Shown in pieces: positions 1-10,500 of a stretch of 64,000 nucleotides of DNA (its first letter is position 1; every line of letters begins with the position of its first letter). The stretch lies in NCBI GenBank assembly GCA_022825825.1, contig JAJDWA010000034.1:108828-172827 (forward strand). Reading direction: 5' to 3'. The notes under the pieces are model-generated. The model did no database searches. It saw nothing but the letters and a program-made list of their open reading frames with translations, and had not been told where the DNA came from. Source of the DNA: Candidatus Poribacteria bacterium (GTDB lineage Bacteria; Poribacteria; WGA-4E; WGA-3G). The position numbers were made by a program, and so were the translations under genes.

Positions 1-1
1 G

Positions 2-259
2 AAGTTGGTACCAGGCAAAACTTACTTTTTCCCACTAATTAGTAAAGCTAAGGTCGTAAAAGTAACCATTAGTGTAAAACAGGGGGAAGTGTTAAAAGTC
101 AAAGGCTTAGGTCGTGTCAGAACACTTAGGGTGCGTACCTCGCACGGTTATCAACTCTGGTTGACCGACGACCCTCGTCATATCCCCGTCAAAATTGAGG
201 CGGAAGTAAAAATTGGCAAGATGAAAGCGAATCTTGAAAAAATTGAATTTATAAGATAA
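2..259 (+). CDS. DUF3108-like protein, C-terminal fragment (cut by window edge)
   Basis: The reading frame is open from the first bases of the window, so this is the 3' end of a longer gene. The visible 84 residues end in a stretch with LWLTDDPRHIPVKIEAEVKI followed by GKMKANLEKIEF, which matches what I remember of the C-terminal end of DUF3108 proteins (periplasmic beta-rich proteins of unknown function). It ends 35 bases before mfd on the same strand. The TTG at position 5 is unlikely to be the true start, because nothing resembling a ribosome-binding site or signal peptide is visible. The family call rests on this one motif. Confidence 0.55.
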   Translation, partial: KLVPGKTYFFPLISKAKVVKVTISVKQGEVLKVKGLGRVRTLRVRTSHGYQLWLTDDPRHIPVKIEAEVKIGKMKANLEKIEFIR

Positions 260-294
260 CCAATTCGATATTACATAAAACGCTCGTAAATTGG

Positions 295-3200
295 ATGCTA
301 CCATTAAGTTTCATCCTGCTACCGAGCAACAGGGAACAGTTCGTGCAAGAGTTTTTACGAAAAACTAAAAATTACCAGAAACTGATTGAATGCCTAAAGA
401 ATGGACAAAACCCTCCGTGGCTCAGAGGGTTACACAACGCTTCAACTTCCTATCTCTTGGCGGCTCTAATAGAAGATTTTCCGAATAACTCTTTCCTCAT
501 CGTGTTCCCCTCATACAGGGAAGCAGAACAGGTGTTGGAAGAAATACGCGCGTTTCAGAATTGTAATGTTCAGCACGGAAATGCCGGTCCAACTGCGGAG
601 CAAAGTGACTTACTTCTTCTTCCTGCGTGGCAAAATACGCTTTTTGAAGGTGCCGCACCAACCAAAAACATCCGTGTTGATCGAATGCGTTGTCTTCATC
701 ATCTTGTTACAAAAAATAGCCTGTCTACCACGTTGAGTTCTACGCAGAGTGTTGTGTTCACAACGGTTCGAGGATTATACTACAAACTTCCACAACGTGA
801 GACATTAACTGCAGCATGCCGCACGCTTAAAATCGGTGATGAGATAGAATTCTCTGAACTGATTACATTTCTCATACGTAGCGGATATCGACAAGTTGAA
901 CTGGTTGAAGTAAAGGGAGAATTCGCTTATAGAAGTGATATTCTTGATATTTATCCGCTTACTTCTGATGCACCGGTACGGCTGGATTTTTTTGGAGATG
1001 AAATTGATGAGATTCGCCTGTTTGACCCGACCTCGCAAGTTTCAATAGAGCAGAATAGTTCCGTTGTTATAACGCCGATGTCCGAGATATGTCTTGCTGA
1101 TGTCTCTATGCCGCACTGGAAATCACAAACTGAACGATTGATGAAAGAAACTACAAATTCTGCCGATTTTATCAATACTATTCGGGAAATGACGCAGCTT
1201 ATAGAAGATTGTCTCAACCGGACGCAGTCAAAAAGTTTGAATGTAATTGAGGAACCACCAATAGAGATTGACGGAGTAGAAGCTTTCCTCCCTATGCTAT
1301 TTCCACAAACAGAACTGTTGACAGATTATCTACCAGATGACACAATTGTTGTCACGGTTGAACCACGATGGCAAACACGAGAAGCAGAACAGATGCAAGA
1401 ACAACTACAAGAGATATACGATAGGAAATTGGTAGAAGGAAGACTAATGCCGCCTCCTGATAGTTTACTTGTTGCCCCCGATAAACTTCAATCTGAATTA
1501 GGGAACTATCTTAACATCCCTATTTCTTTAACTTCTCCTGCATCCGATCCAGAAGATGAAAAGATTTCCGATAGTTTTAATCAAGACACGGATATCTCAG
1601 AACTACACTTTGATATACAGTCGCTTGGACTTGGTAGAGGAAACTACCAAATGGTTATTGACCACATCAAAAGGTGGACAACTAAAGGATACTTTGTAGA
1701 TGTTTTTTGTGAAACACCACAACAATCTAAACGTGTATTAGAAATGTTAATAGAGCGCGATCTACCCCCTGAACAAGTTTTGGTATCTGTCGGTTTTATC
1801 TCTGAAGGCTTTTTAAGTGAATCTCTTAAACTTGTTGTTATCTCAGAAAATGAAATTTTTGGTTCACGTCAGCGGCGAGTCGTTTCACCAAAACGGGACA
1901 AGAGCGGTGCACCACTTTTAAGCCTTATAGATATGAAAGTAGGAGACTACGTTGTCCACGTTTCCCACGGTATAGCAATTTACGAAGGCATCCGCCGCAT
2001 GGATATTGATGGACAATCTCAGGATTTTCTCATTCTCAGATACAAAGAAGACGATAAACTGTATGTACCTACCTATCAAGTGGACCTTGTTCAAAAGTAC
2101 ATTGGAAACAAAGATGAGTCCTACGAACCGCGTATAGACTATCTCGGTGGTAAATCTTGGCAGACAAAAAAGGGACGTGCCAAAGCTGCCGTTGAAGAAA
2201 TGGCAGGCGAATTACTTAAACTATATGCTGCTCGGCAGGCAAGCGAGGGCTATAGTTTCCCCACAGAAGTCCCGTGGGAAGGCGAATTTGAAGCACTCTT
2301 TCCTTTCCAAGAAACAGATGACCAACTCCAAGCCATTGAAGACGTTAAAGCCGATATGGAAACTGAAAGACCAATGGATCGACTGATCTGTGGAGATGTC
2401 GGTTATGGAAAGACAGAAGTTGCATTGCGCGCCGCATTTAAGGCGGTAATGGCAGAAAAACAGGTCGCTCTACTTGTACCCACCACTATTCTGGCATTGC
2501 AGCACTACGACACCTTTGAAAAGCGCTTTAAACCATTTCCTATACATATTGAAATGTTAAACCGTTTTCGTAGTCAAAAAGAGATAAAATCGGTTAAAGA
2601 AAGACTCGCAGACGGAACCGTTGATATTGTTATTGGCACGCATTCCCTGCTATCTGATACCGTCTCTTTTGAAAATCTGGGGTTACTCATCGTTGACGAA
2701 GAACATCGCTTCGGTGTAAAAAATAAAGAAAAGATCAAGCAGTTTAAAGAGACAGTAGACGTTCTTACCCTTACAGCTACACCAATTCCACGTACTTTGC
2801 ACATGTCCCTTGTTGGCATCAGAGACTTCAGCATAATTAACACGCCTCCAGCTAATCGGTTGCCAATTCAGACGCATGTCATGCCTTACAATGCTAAAGT
2901 TATTCGAGATGCTATTGTGAATGAATTGGCGAGAGACGGACAGATATTTTTTGTTCACAATCGCGTCCAGAATATCGGAATTATTGCCAAAACCATTCAA
3001 GAACTTGTTCCACATGCGCGCGTTGCTATCGCTCACGGACAAATGCCGGAACGCGAGTTAGAAAGTGTCATGTTAGAATTTGTGCGTCACAAACATGATA
3101 TCCTTGTCTGCACTATGATTATTGAATCGGGATTAGATATTCCTAACGTGAATACAATCATGATAAATAGAGCGGATGCTTTCGGATTAGCCCAGTTATA

Positions 3201-3936
3201 TCAACTTCGCGGGCGAGTTGGACGTGCCGATGAACAAGCTTACGGTTACCTTTTCTATCCACAAGATAAACCGATTACTGAGGGCGCACAAAAACGGCTC
3301 CGTGTTATAGAGGAATTCACTGAGCTCGGATCCGGCTTCAAAATCGCACTGAGAGACTTGGAAATACGAGGGGCAGGGAATATTCTCGGTGCACAACAAC
3401 ATGGACATATCACAAATGTTGGCTACGAACTTTACTGCAAACTACTTGACGAGGCTGTCCGAAAATTAAAAGGTGAAAGGGTTGAAGAAGAAATTGAAAT
3501 CAGTATCAATTTACCTATTGAAGCATTTCTCCCTGATGATTATATCCCTGACAGTCGCCAAAAAATTTCTATCTACAAGAAAATTTCGGCTATTAAGACC
3601 GATACAGATAAACACGAACTGACTAACGAACTTAAAGACAGGTATGGAGATATCCCCGAACCTGTTGAGATGTTGCTTGAAATCTCAAGCATCAAACAAC
3701 TCTGTCAGAAACTCGGTATCACAGCGATTGTCGCAGGTGGAAATCGCATTAAGGTAACCTTTGATGAACACAAACCCCGTATAGATGTGGCGCAGTTCGT
3801 TGAGACAGTACACGAAAATCCACAACTTGAATTACGACCACCAGCACAACTGATGGTCGATATAGAAAATTTAACCGGTAAGAAGTTATTAACCGAATTA
3901 CAACGAATTTTAACTATATTTGTTGTCCCTGATTGA
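295..3936 (+). CDS. mfd: Transcription-repair coupling factor Mfd
   Basis: Mfd is a cytoplasmic ATP-dependent translocase that pushes or removes RNA polymerase stalled at DNA lesions and recruits UvrA. The 1213-residue length is typical. In order: an N-terminal UvrB-like module; the RNA polymerase-interacting CarD-like domain near residues 545-605 (DMKVGDYVVHVSHGIAIYEG); Walker A GDVGYGKTE near residue 700; the DEEH box (VDEEHRFG) near 800; a helicase C lobe with QLRGRVGRADEQAYGYLF; and a C-terminal TRCF domain after about residue 1050. The ATG at 295 has only a weak upstream ribosome-binding site, so the start is tentative. It is followed on the same strand by the chaperone genes, and uvrA lies elsewhere in this window. 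Confidence 0.97.
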   Translation: MLPLSFILLPSNREQFVQEFLRKTKNYQKLIECLKNGQNPPWLRGLHNASTSYLLAALIEDFPNNSFLIVFPSYREAEQVLEEIRAFQNCNVQHGNAGPTAEQSDLLLLPAWQNTLFEGAAPTKNIRVDRMRCLHHLVTKNSLSTTLSSTQSVVFTTVRGLYYKLPQRETLTAACRTLKIGDEIEFSELITFLIRSGYRQVELVEVKGEFAYRSDILDIYPLTSDAPVRLDFFGDEIDEIRLFDPTSQVSIEQNSSVVITPMSEICLADVSMPHWKSQTERLMKETTNSADFINTIREMTQLIEDCLNRTQSKSLNVIEEPPIEIDGVEAFLPMLFPQTELLTDYLPDDTIVVTVEPRWQTREAEQMQEQLQEIYDRKLVEGRLMPPPDSLLVAPDKLQSELGNYLNIPISLTSPASDPEDEKISDSFNQDTDISELHFDIQSLGLGRGNYQMVIDHIKRWTTKGYFVDVFCETPQQSKRVLEMLIERDLPPEQVLVSVGFISEGFLSESLKLVVISENEIFGSRQRRVVSPKRDKSGAPLLSLIDMKVGDYVVHVSHGIAIYEGIRRMDIDGQSQDFLILRYKEDDKLYVPTYQVDLVQKYIGNKDESYEPRIDYLGGKSWQTKKGRAKAAVEEMAGELLKLYAARQASEGYSFPTEVPWEGEFEALFPFQETDDQLQAIEDVKADMETERPMDRLICGDVGYGKTEVALRAAFKAVMAEKQVALLVPTTILALQHYDTFEKRFKPFPIHIEMLNRFRSQKEIKSVKERLADGTVDIVIGTHSLLSDTVSFENLGLLIVDEEHRFGVKNKEKIKQFKETVDVLTLTATPIPRTLHMSLVGIRDFSIINTPPANRLPIQTHVMPYNAKVIRDAIVNELARDGQIFFVHNRVQNIGIIAKTIQELVPHARVAIAHGQMPERELESVMLEFVRHKHDILVCTMIIESGLDIPNVNTIMINRADAFGLAQLYQLRGRVGRADEQAYGYLFYPQDKPITEGAQKRLRVIEEFTELGSGFKIALRDLEIRGAGNILGAQQHGHITNVGYELYCKLLDEAVRKLKGERVEEEIEISINLPIEAFLPDDYIPDSRQKISIYKKISAIKTDTDKHELTNELKDRYGDIPEPVEMLLEISSIKQLCQKLGITAIVAGGNRIKVTFDEHKPRIDVAQFVETVHENPQLELRPPAQLMVDIENLTGKKLLTELQRILTIFVVPD

Positions 3937-3996
3937 AAACATGTTATACACGCGGGAGAAATAACGTCTCCCCGAAATTGAAAGGAGAATTCCAAA

Positions 3997-4977
3997 GTGA
4001 AAAAATCTATTTTTGTTATCGCAGCAGTTGTTTTAACCTGTCTGCTCACTTGGTCTCTTGTCCGTTCAGACAACCACGAATCCGCGGAAGAAAAGATAGA
4101 CAAGAGTCAAATAATTATAGCAGAGTACAAGTGGAATGGTGAACTCCACCAGATTTCACTCGCTGAACTGGAAGCAGCTATTGCAGAATTGCCAACCTAC
4201 CGCCAGCGAAATTATGCTACGAAAGCGGGGAAAGCAGAATACTTAGAGGATTATATCAATGAAAAACTAAAACTGCTCCAAGCAAAGGATGCAGGTTTTG
4301 ATAAACTCCTCGAACACCTTAAAAAAATGGATGATTATACCCATCAACTGATGGTTGAAAAACTTACCGAAATAGAAGTAGATGCTAAGGTGTCCTACAC
4401 TGACGAGGACCTCAAGGCATATTTTGATGCCCACAAGAGTGAGTACATCGAAGCAGCTAAGGCTCGAGCAATTTGTATTACTCTTGATGACGAAGACTTG
4501 GCCAATGAAACTTTGGACCAGATTAAAGCTGGAACAGATATAAGTGAAATGGCAAAGAAACTTTATGAGGAAAACAAATTAGCAGCCAACGGTCCGGGCA
4601 GCAGCAGTCAAGAGGATCCTGGTAATACATTCTTCTTTACTAAAAGCGGATCGCCAAATTGGTCTGAATTTATTGAAGCAGTCTTTGAAATGGAAATTGG
4701 AGAAATGACTGATACCGTTTTTGAAACTGATGTCAATGATGAAACATTTTACCTCATTTTCCGCAAAGAAGAACATCAACCAGAACGTCAAAAGGAATTA
4801 GAGGAAGTTAAATCAGATGTTGAACGGAAAGTTGAACGAGAAATGAAACGCACCCGTATCTTTGAATGGATAGATGCAATTTCTCTCAGTGCAAAACTGA
4901 AAACTTACCCTGAAAATATTCCTGTTCCTGTCCAACCAGAAACTTCCGAAGAGGAATCCAATAATCCTGAGAAGTAA
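3997..4977 (+). CDS. Parvulin-type (SurA/PpiC-like) prolyl isomerase or chaperone
   Basis: A 326-residue exported protein starting at GTG 3997, about 9 bases after AAAGGAG. The N terminus (residues 1-24) is a hydrophobic signal sequence or anchor. It contains a Cys (VLTC) but with Thr before it, a poor lipobox. Residues about 40-140 form a helical SurA_N-like segment. Residues about 150-260 resemble a PPIC domain (AICITLDDEDLANETLDQIK; VFEMEIGEMTDTVFE), with the parvulin GGDLG stretch degenerate. A Glu-rich tail follows. It is the first of three related genes; the next starts 33 bases downstream. A periplasmic folding role for outer-membrane proteins is inferred from family and context. Isomerase activity is uncertain. 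Confidence 0.75.
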   Translation: MKKSIFVIAAVVLTCLLTWSLVRSDNHESAEEKIDKSQIIIAEYKWNGELHQISLAELEAAIAELPTYRQRNYATKAGKAEYLEDYINEKLKLLQAKDAGFDKLLEHLKKMDDYTHQLMVEKLTEIEVDAKVSYTDEDLKAYFDAHKSEYIEAAKARAICITLDDEDLANETLDQIKAGTDISEMAKKLYEENKLAANGPGSSSQEDPGNTFFFTKSGSPNWSEFIEAVFEMEIGEMTDTVFETDVNDETFYLIFRKEEHQPERQKELEEVKSDVERKVEREMKRTRIFEWIDAISLSAKLKTYPENIPVPVQPETSEEESNNPEK

Positions 4978-5010
4978 CGCCGCAACTTTACCCCAAAGGA
5001 GGTAGCATTC

Positions 5011-5985
5011 ATGAAAAATTTTAGTAGTATTCCCTTTATCTTATTATTCGCTATTCTTGCCACACTTCCGTTCTTATATAGCTGTGGCGACAAAGCAATC
5101 GGTGCTGATGGAACTGTCATCGCTGAATTTGAGTGGAACGGGAAACAACGAATCACACTTGAAGAAATGATGCAGGAAATCAGCGAACTTCCTGAATACA
5201 AACAACGTCAATACCAAGACAAAGAGGGACTTGAAGAATACATGATACTCATGGCTGAGAGTCGTTTAATTCTCTGTCTTGCGAAAGACCAAAAACTCAA
5301 TGAGGATCAAGAAATTCTCAAGAAAGTCCAAGATTATCTTCACGATTTAATGATTGAAAGGATCACAGAGCAGGAAGTTGATACCAAACTTATTCTGTCA
5401 GAAGATGATTATCTCGCATATTATGACGCGCACAAAGAGGATTATGTCCGTCCTGAGCAAGTCAAGCTAACCTGCATCACGCTTATGGACAAAGAACGCG
5501 CAGATCAGGTTTTCGCTGAAATCAAAGCGGGTAAAGATATCGCAGATGCAGCGCAAGAACTTTCTGATAGAGGCGAGTTGGTAGGCCCCGGCGCGAATCC
5601 CGCTTCACCCGGTGACACCGACTACATCAGCAAAAATTCTTATCCGCCAGGTACAGAGCCTTTTATGGATGCTGCATTCAACGCAGAAATAGGTTCACTC
5701 CATTCATCGGTCATTGAAGTTGAGGTACAGGGCGCTAAATACTATATGATGTTCCGTAAGGATGAAGCGAGAGAGGCATATCAGAAACCCTTCAGCGAAG
5801 AAGATGTCCGTAAAAACGTAATCAGAAAAGTTGAACGGGAACGACGGGATGCTCTGATGCAAGCCTGGATTGACCAACTCCGTGAACGTGCCGAAGTTAA
5901 AACCTTTATTGACCGCATCCCTGAGGATGAACCCTCTGAAGAAGAATCTGAAAACCCCTCCGAACAAACACCACCTGAGGAATAG
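5011..5985 (+). CDS. Parvulin-type prolyl isomerase-like lipoprotein (paralogue)
   Basis: A 324-residue paralogue of the preceding gene. Both share EFEWNGK-like starts, the EEMMQEISELPEYKQRQYQ helical region and the same domain order. It begins at ATG 5011 behind a strong AAAGGAGGT site. The signal peptide ends in FLYSC at residues 21-25, a plausible lipobox that would anchor it to a membrane. The PPIC-like region covers about residues 150-255 (LTCITLMDKERADQVFAEIK; NAEIGSLHSSVIEVEVQGAK). The tail is acidic (repeated PSEEES-like segments). The tight gap to the upstream gene suggests co-transcription. A hairpin follows the stop codon. Function is inferred to be chaperoning of exported proteins. 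Confidence 0.78.
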   Translation: MKNFSSIPFILLFAILATLPFLYSCGDKAIGADGTVIAEFEWNGKQRITLEEMMQEISELPEYKQRQYQDKEGLEEYMILMAESRLILCLAKDQKLNEDQEILKKVQDYLHDLMIERITEQEVDTKLILSEDDYLAYYDAHKEDYVRPEQVKLTCITLMDKERADQVFAEIKAGKDIADAAQELSDRGELVGPGANPASPGDTDYISKNSYPPGTEPFMDAAFNAEIGSLHSSVIEVEVQGAKYYMMFRKDEAREAYQKPFSEEDVRKNVIRKVERERRDALMQAWIDQLRERAEVKTFIDRIPEDEPSEEESENPSEQTPPEE

Positions 5986-6012
5986 ATTCTCATCAAAGGC
6001 GTTGTCAGATGG

Positions 6013-6040
6013 TACGGGCGGTACTAACTATCCGCCCGTA
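6013..6040 (+). terminator. Hairpin between chaperone genes
   Basis: Perfect 9-base arms TACGGGCGG and CCGCCCGTA flank a 10-base loop, 27 bases after the stop of the second isomerase gene. It is followed by TTACTTTAC rather than a clean T-run. It may be a partial terminator or a processing hairpin inside the operon. The downstream gene has its own strong ribosome-binding site. Confidence 0.45.
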
Positions 6041-6074
6041 TTACTTTACAAACCCCTAACAGAGGAGGTTTCAC

Positions 6075-7415
6075 ATGAAACCCGCAACAATTATTAGTAT
6101 ACTGCTAATCTTTCTTTTTTTCTGCAGTAGTTTAACACCTTCTATAGCAAGGATCTTTGATAAAATTATCGCCTACGTTAACGATGATGTAATAACCAAA
6201 CGAAGACTTGACACACTGATTAAACAGCACGCCTTTGAACTTCAGCAAATTCACGGATACAGTGAAAGCGAAGCTCTTAAAGAGGCAGAAAAACAGCGTG
6301 CAGAACTGCTTGATAGACTCATCCGCCAAATGCTACTGTTAGAAGCAGCTCTAACCCTAAAAATTCAAGTTCCAGATACTGAAATTGAGAAATATATCCA
6401 AGATTTCAAGACAAAGTACCAAATTCCAACAGACGAAGAATTTAAAAATCTGCTCAACCGTGATGGATTGACACTCGTAACATTTCGTGAACAAGTGCAG
6501 CGGAATCTGATGACAGAAAAACTGGTTATGGGAAGAATCTTGCCAAGACTCCAGGTACGCGACAGCGATATTCAAAAATTCTTTGAAGAAAACCGTGACC
6601 AACTCCCCTCTAAAGCTGATAGAATCCATTTACGCCATATTTTTATCGCTTTCAAACCAACAGAAAAAGATAGAAAGGCAGCATCTGATGTGGTAAATCA
6701 AGCGCTTGAAGAGATCCAATCAGATAAAACACAATTTGAAACAATTGCTCGCCGCATCGCCTCAAAACATAATTCAAATTCACAAGCAGGTTCCCTTATT
6801 GAGACCACTCCCTCTGAGATACTTTCATATCCAGAGGCATTCTTAACTGTTCTCGCTAAACTCAAAGCAGGGGAAATTAGTGAACCGATAGAAACACCTG
6901 ATGGCATCCATGTTTTCATGGTTGAAACTCGAACTGACGAGAAGATTACATTTCGACATTTTACCGTTCTATTTCCATTTAGCGAAGAGGCATTAAAAGC
7001 TGCGCGTGAACAGGCTGTAAGTATTTTCAAAAAATTAGAAGGTGGAGAAAAATTCATCAACCTTGCTAAAGAATATTCTGATGATATGGAAACTCGTGAT
7101 AAGGGTGGCGATCTTGGGGTTCATATCTTAACCGTGTTAAATCCAAATATCCAGGAAGTTGTAGAATCAATTGAGGTTGGAAATTACAGTGAGCCTTTTG
7201 AAACTGATATTGGTCTTTACATCTACAAAGTTGACGAGCGCAAAACGCCCGAATTGACTCAGCAAGAAAAGCAGCAAATTATCGGCATCCTGCGCCAGCA
7301 ACTTTTTGAAAAAGAATGGACTGCTTATACTGACTCACTCCTTGAAAATGCTTATATCAAGATTAAACCTGATGCAGTATCAACAGCACCAACACCTGAT
7401 TCTAAGGGTAACTAA
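6075..7415 (+). CDS. SurA-like periplasmic chaperone / peptidylprolyl isomerase
   Basis: A 446-residue protein with signal peptide (residues 1-25) and a SurA architecture. The N-terminal SurA_N domain begins FDKIIAYVNDDVITKRRLDT. A first PPIC domain lies around residues 180-285 (IHLRHIFIAFKPTEKDRKAA). A second lies around residues 290-395 (ITFRHFTVLFPFSEE, then DKGGDLGVHIL) and keeps the parvulin GGDLG motif. The ATG at 6075 follows GAGGAGGTTTC. SurA escorts outer-membrane proteins, LptD among them, to the BAM complex, and an LptD-like gene lies immediately downstream, as in many Gram-negative genomes. Assignment as the true SurA orthologue is likely but not proven, since two relatives precede it. 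Confidence 0.85.
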   Translation: MKPATIISILLIFLFFCSSLTPSIARIFDKIIAYVNDDVITKRRLDTLIKQHAFELQQIHGYSESEALKEAEKQRAELLDRLIRQMLLLEAALTLKIQVPDTEIEKYIQDFKTKYQIPTDEEFKNLLNRDGLTLVTFREQVQRNLMTEKLVMGRILPRLQVRDSDIQKFFEENRDQLPSKADRIHLRHIFIAFKPTEKDRKAASDVVNQALEEIQSDKTQFETIARRIASKHNSNSQAGSLIETTPSEILSYPEAFLTVLAKLKAGEISEPIETPDGIHVFMVETRTDEKITFRHFTVLFPFSEEALKAAREQAVSIFKKLEGGEKFINLAKEYSDDMETRDKGGDLGVHILTVLNPNIQEVVESIEVGNYSEPFETDIGLYIYKVDERKTPELTQQEKQQIIGILRQQLFEKEWTAYTDSLLENAYIKIKPDAVSTAPTPDSKGN

Positions 7416-7472
7416 TGCCAAATTAACGGAATTTATCTTTTTTTAGACGGTAAGTGCGGTTTCCTAACCAAT

Positions 7473-7497
7473 GCAGAATACTGGACGCGTACTCTGC
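7473..7497. repeat. Imperfect inverted repeat between the SurA-like and LptD-like genes
   Basis: Arms GCAGAATAC and GTACTCTGC pair over 9 bases with one mismatch around a 7-base loop. There is no T-run, so this is not a clear terminator. It could be an mRNA hairpin or a relic of a short palindromic repeat. Confidence 0.3.
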
Positions 7498-7551
7498 CTG
7501 GTTCCAATAAAACAAGATAAATCCTTTTAATTGGGTATAACATAGTATTGT

Positions 7552-10500
7552 TTGAGTAAGAAATCTGTGCAGAAAAACGAAGACAACCTCCCTATTCATA
7601 AAAAAACATCAGTGGTAATGATTTTACTCCAAAGATTTTTTCGCAATGGCGTATCAATGGAGAATACACACCGTACAAGCCAAATTGTTCGTGTGTTACA
7701 GCTGGCCATCGTAGTTTTCACTTGTCTACATTTACCCCTACAGTGGACCACTGCTCAAGTCCCGGAAACCCCAGAAACTTCTGTAGAAGCAGATACCCAA
7801 CCCGCCCAAGATATAAATCAAACTGCTAATACCACCAAAGAAGTGTTAAATCCTGAAAAAATGACACCTGAACCGGACACGGTAATTGGTGATGGCGATG
7901 AGGTGATTTTACAAGACAACTTCGTTCAAATTCATGGGAATGCTCTTATCAAGTATGAAGATGTTATTTTACGAGCAGACCACGTCTGGGCAGATTTCAA
8001 CGATAATCTGATGCGTGCTGCAGGAAATGTATATCTAAAAGTAGGTAATGAGGAAACTTATTCTGATGAACTTGTTTTCAACCTCGAAACCAAAAAGGGA
8101 ATTGCTCGAAACGGTTACACATTCAGCGATCCGTGGTACTTCGGTGGCAGTGAAATTTTCAAAATTGAGGATAATAAGTCTTATATCCGTGGTGGCACAC
8201 TAACAACCTGCTCCCTGAAACATCCACACTATCATTTCAGCGTTTCTGAAGTAATTATTCGAATGAACCAAGAGATGATTGCTAAAAACATCGTTTTGCG
8301 AATCGGTGGGGTTCCTCTCTTTTATTTCCCCGCGATTCGACGTGACCTGCGTAGAGGCAAGGTAGCAAAAATTATTGTTAGAGTCGGAACCGATAGCTAC
8401 CAAGGTCCTAACATCGGTATTATCTTACCCGTAGCACGCAAAAGACGTTACGATGGCGCGCTACTCTACGACAGAAGTGCGCGCAGAGGACAAGGTTTTG
8501 GATTTGAAGGAAAATATCGGTTTGATGATACGCAGTTCCGAGAAATCCATATTCCTATCCCGCCAGATGCTACTTCTGCCCAACGTACAAAATTAGAAGA
8601 AAAAGCAAAAGAGATATATGATCGACTTGAAGGTGATTATGATCGATATTGGTTAAAACAACTTTTTTTGGAATATAAAATCACTGACGAAGATGCCGAA
8701 CGCGCAAAGGAAAAAGCCGAAAATATCTTTAAGCAGCTCAATGAAGAAAATGCTGACTTTTCACAACTCGCCCAAAGGGAATCTGACCATTCAGAAACGC
8801 GTTATGAAGGTGGTGATATGGGATTCCTTATACAAGGCGAGAAGGATAAGGAGGGTGAACCGATACTCGATCCGATCTTGGAAGAAGCAGCATTTGCACT
8901 TGAAGAAGGAGAACTCAGCAGCGTTTTAAGAACTGAATCTGCCTTTCATGTTCTCAAAGCGGCGCGCGTGCTTGATATCTATGGCGAACGCGAAATTAAA
9001 CTTTTCCGCATTGATATTGCCATCACAGCAAGCACTGAAACCCAGGATACAGTGGGCGAAACAGCAGAGAAAATTCATCAACGGGCACTTGCAGGTGAAA
9101 CTTTTGAACAGCTTGCTGCTGAATTCCCTGAAGCCAATTTATCCGAAATTAATGAGGGCAAAGGATTGCCACTTAATGAAATGGATGCTGGATGGCAGTA
9201 CTCTGTTAGACGTTTAGAAAATCCTGGAGACATTACCGAACGTAGACCCGTTTTTTCACCGGAAGGGCTTTACATTTTCCAATTAATCAAAAAAGAGGAG
9301 ACACCTTCGTTTGAGGAACTTGCAGAACAGTTTGAAGCAGAGTGGAAAACTTTTGAAACAGAGGTATTCGCAACACCCAGCAAAGACGAAAAAACAACCA
9401 CCCCAGATAAAACAGATCCAGATAAAACAGAGGACGACAGTGATGCAGAAAGTATTTCGCCATCTATAGAAAACGCAAACGATGAAAGTGAAACGGCTAC
9501 GCAATTAGAAACAGTTGAAGGTGAAACTACTGACCAAGAAATTCCCATAGAGGAAGAGGTTGAAGTCTACAGAAAACACGGTTTTCGTGGACGATGGCAA
9601 GACCCAAGAAAAGTAGCTTCAGAAGCACAAAATTTATATGCTGGCGAATACAGTCGGGTCATTGATACAAAAAAATCGTTTCGTCTAATTAAAGTTGATA
9701 AAAAACGGACTTATCGGGGTGATCTCTATTTTTACGGTGCAGACGAATACTCTTTTAGTAGACAAGATGCTACAAGAATCGGTAGACGTTGGAATATGCG
9801 ATGGGGACACAGACAATCCTTCTACACACCCTGGGATAGCCGGCAAGATGGACGGAAACCGATAAGTTTCGTGGGACGGACTGCTTGGCGCGCTCTTAAC
9901 TACAAAGAAGATTTAGGGTTGCAAAGCGAATCTACTCTCAATTCTTTTGGAATAATTACCTACGGCGCAGCTTTCTCTGCCGCAAGTGAAAAAGATGTGG
10001 ATGATTTCGGAAATTTAAGGTACTCGCGAGAAGCAATCGGAGATTTCACTGGTAGGTTCGAAGTACGACATCTCCATGACTTTACAGGCCAAGGGACGAC
10101 CGCGCTCCAAAAACTACCACAATTAACACTGAACTTTTCACGGATGCGGTTTAGTAGACTTCCAGTTTTTGAAACTATTAACGATGGAATGGTATTCGTA
10201 TCAGAGAAGATAAAGTCCGACAAACCTCTCCTCTCACTCCTCGCTTTCCCTACGCTTGAAGATACCAGCTTTGATATGGATATAGAGTTTGGAAATTTCT
10301 ATAGACAGACTTATCGTGGTAAATTCGGCGAGGAGAATAACGTCTTTCTCCAAACGCTTGATTTAGGATTTGATCTGAGAAAGCAAGCAAACCTTTTTAT
10401 TACACCTTTGCGTGAATTGAAAATAAATACAAATCTAAATACAAATGCGATCTGGCATGCAAAAGATCAAGAAAAAAATAGAAATATCATCCGTGGTGTT

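Noticed and set aside
7618..7659. Later ATG starts (7618 or 7657) for the LptD-like gene
   Set aside because: Not excluded: both keep the signal-like helix, and none of the three starts has a clear ribosome-binding site. The longest frame is reported with the alternatives named.
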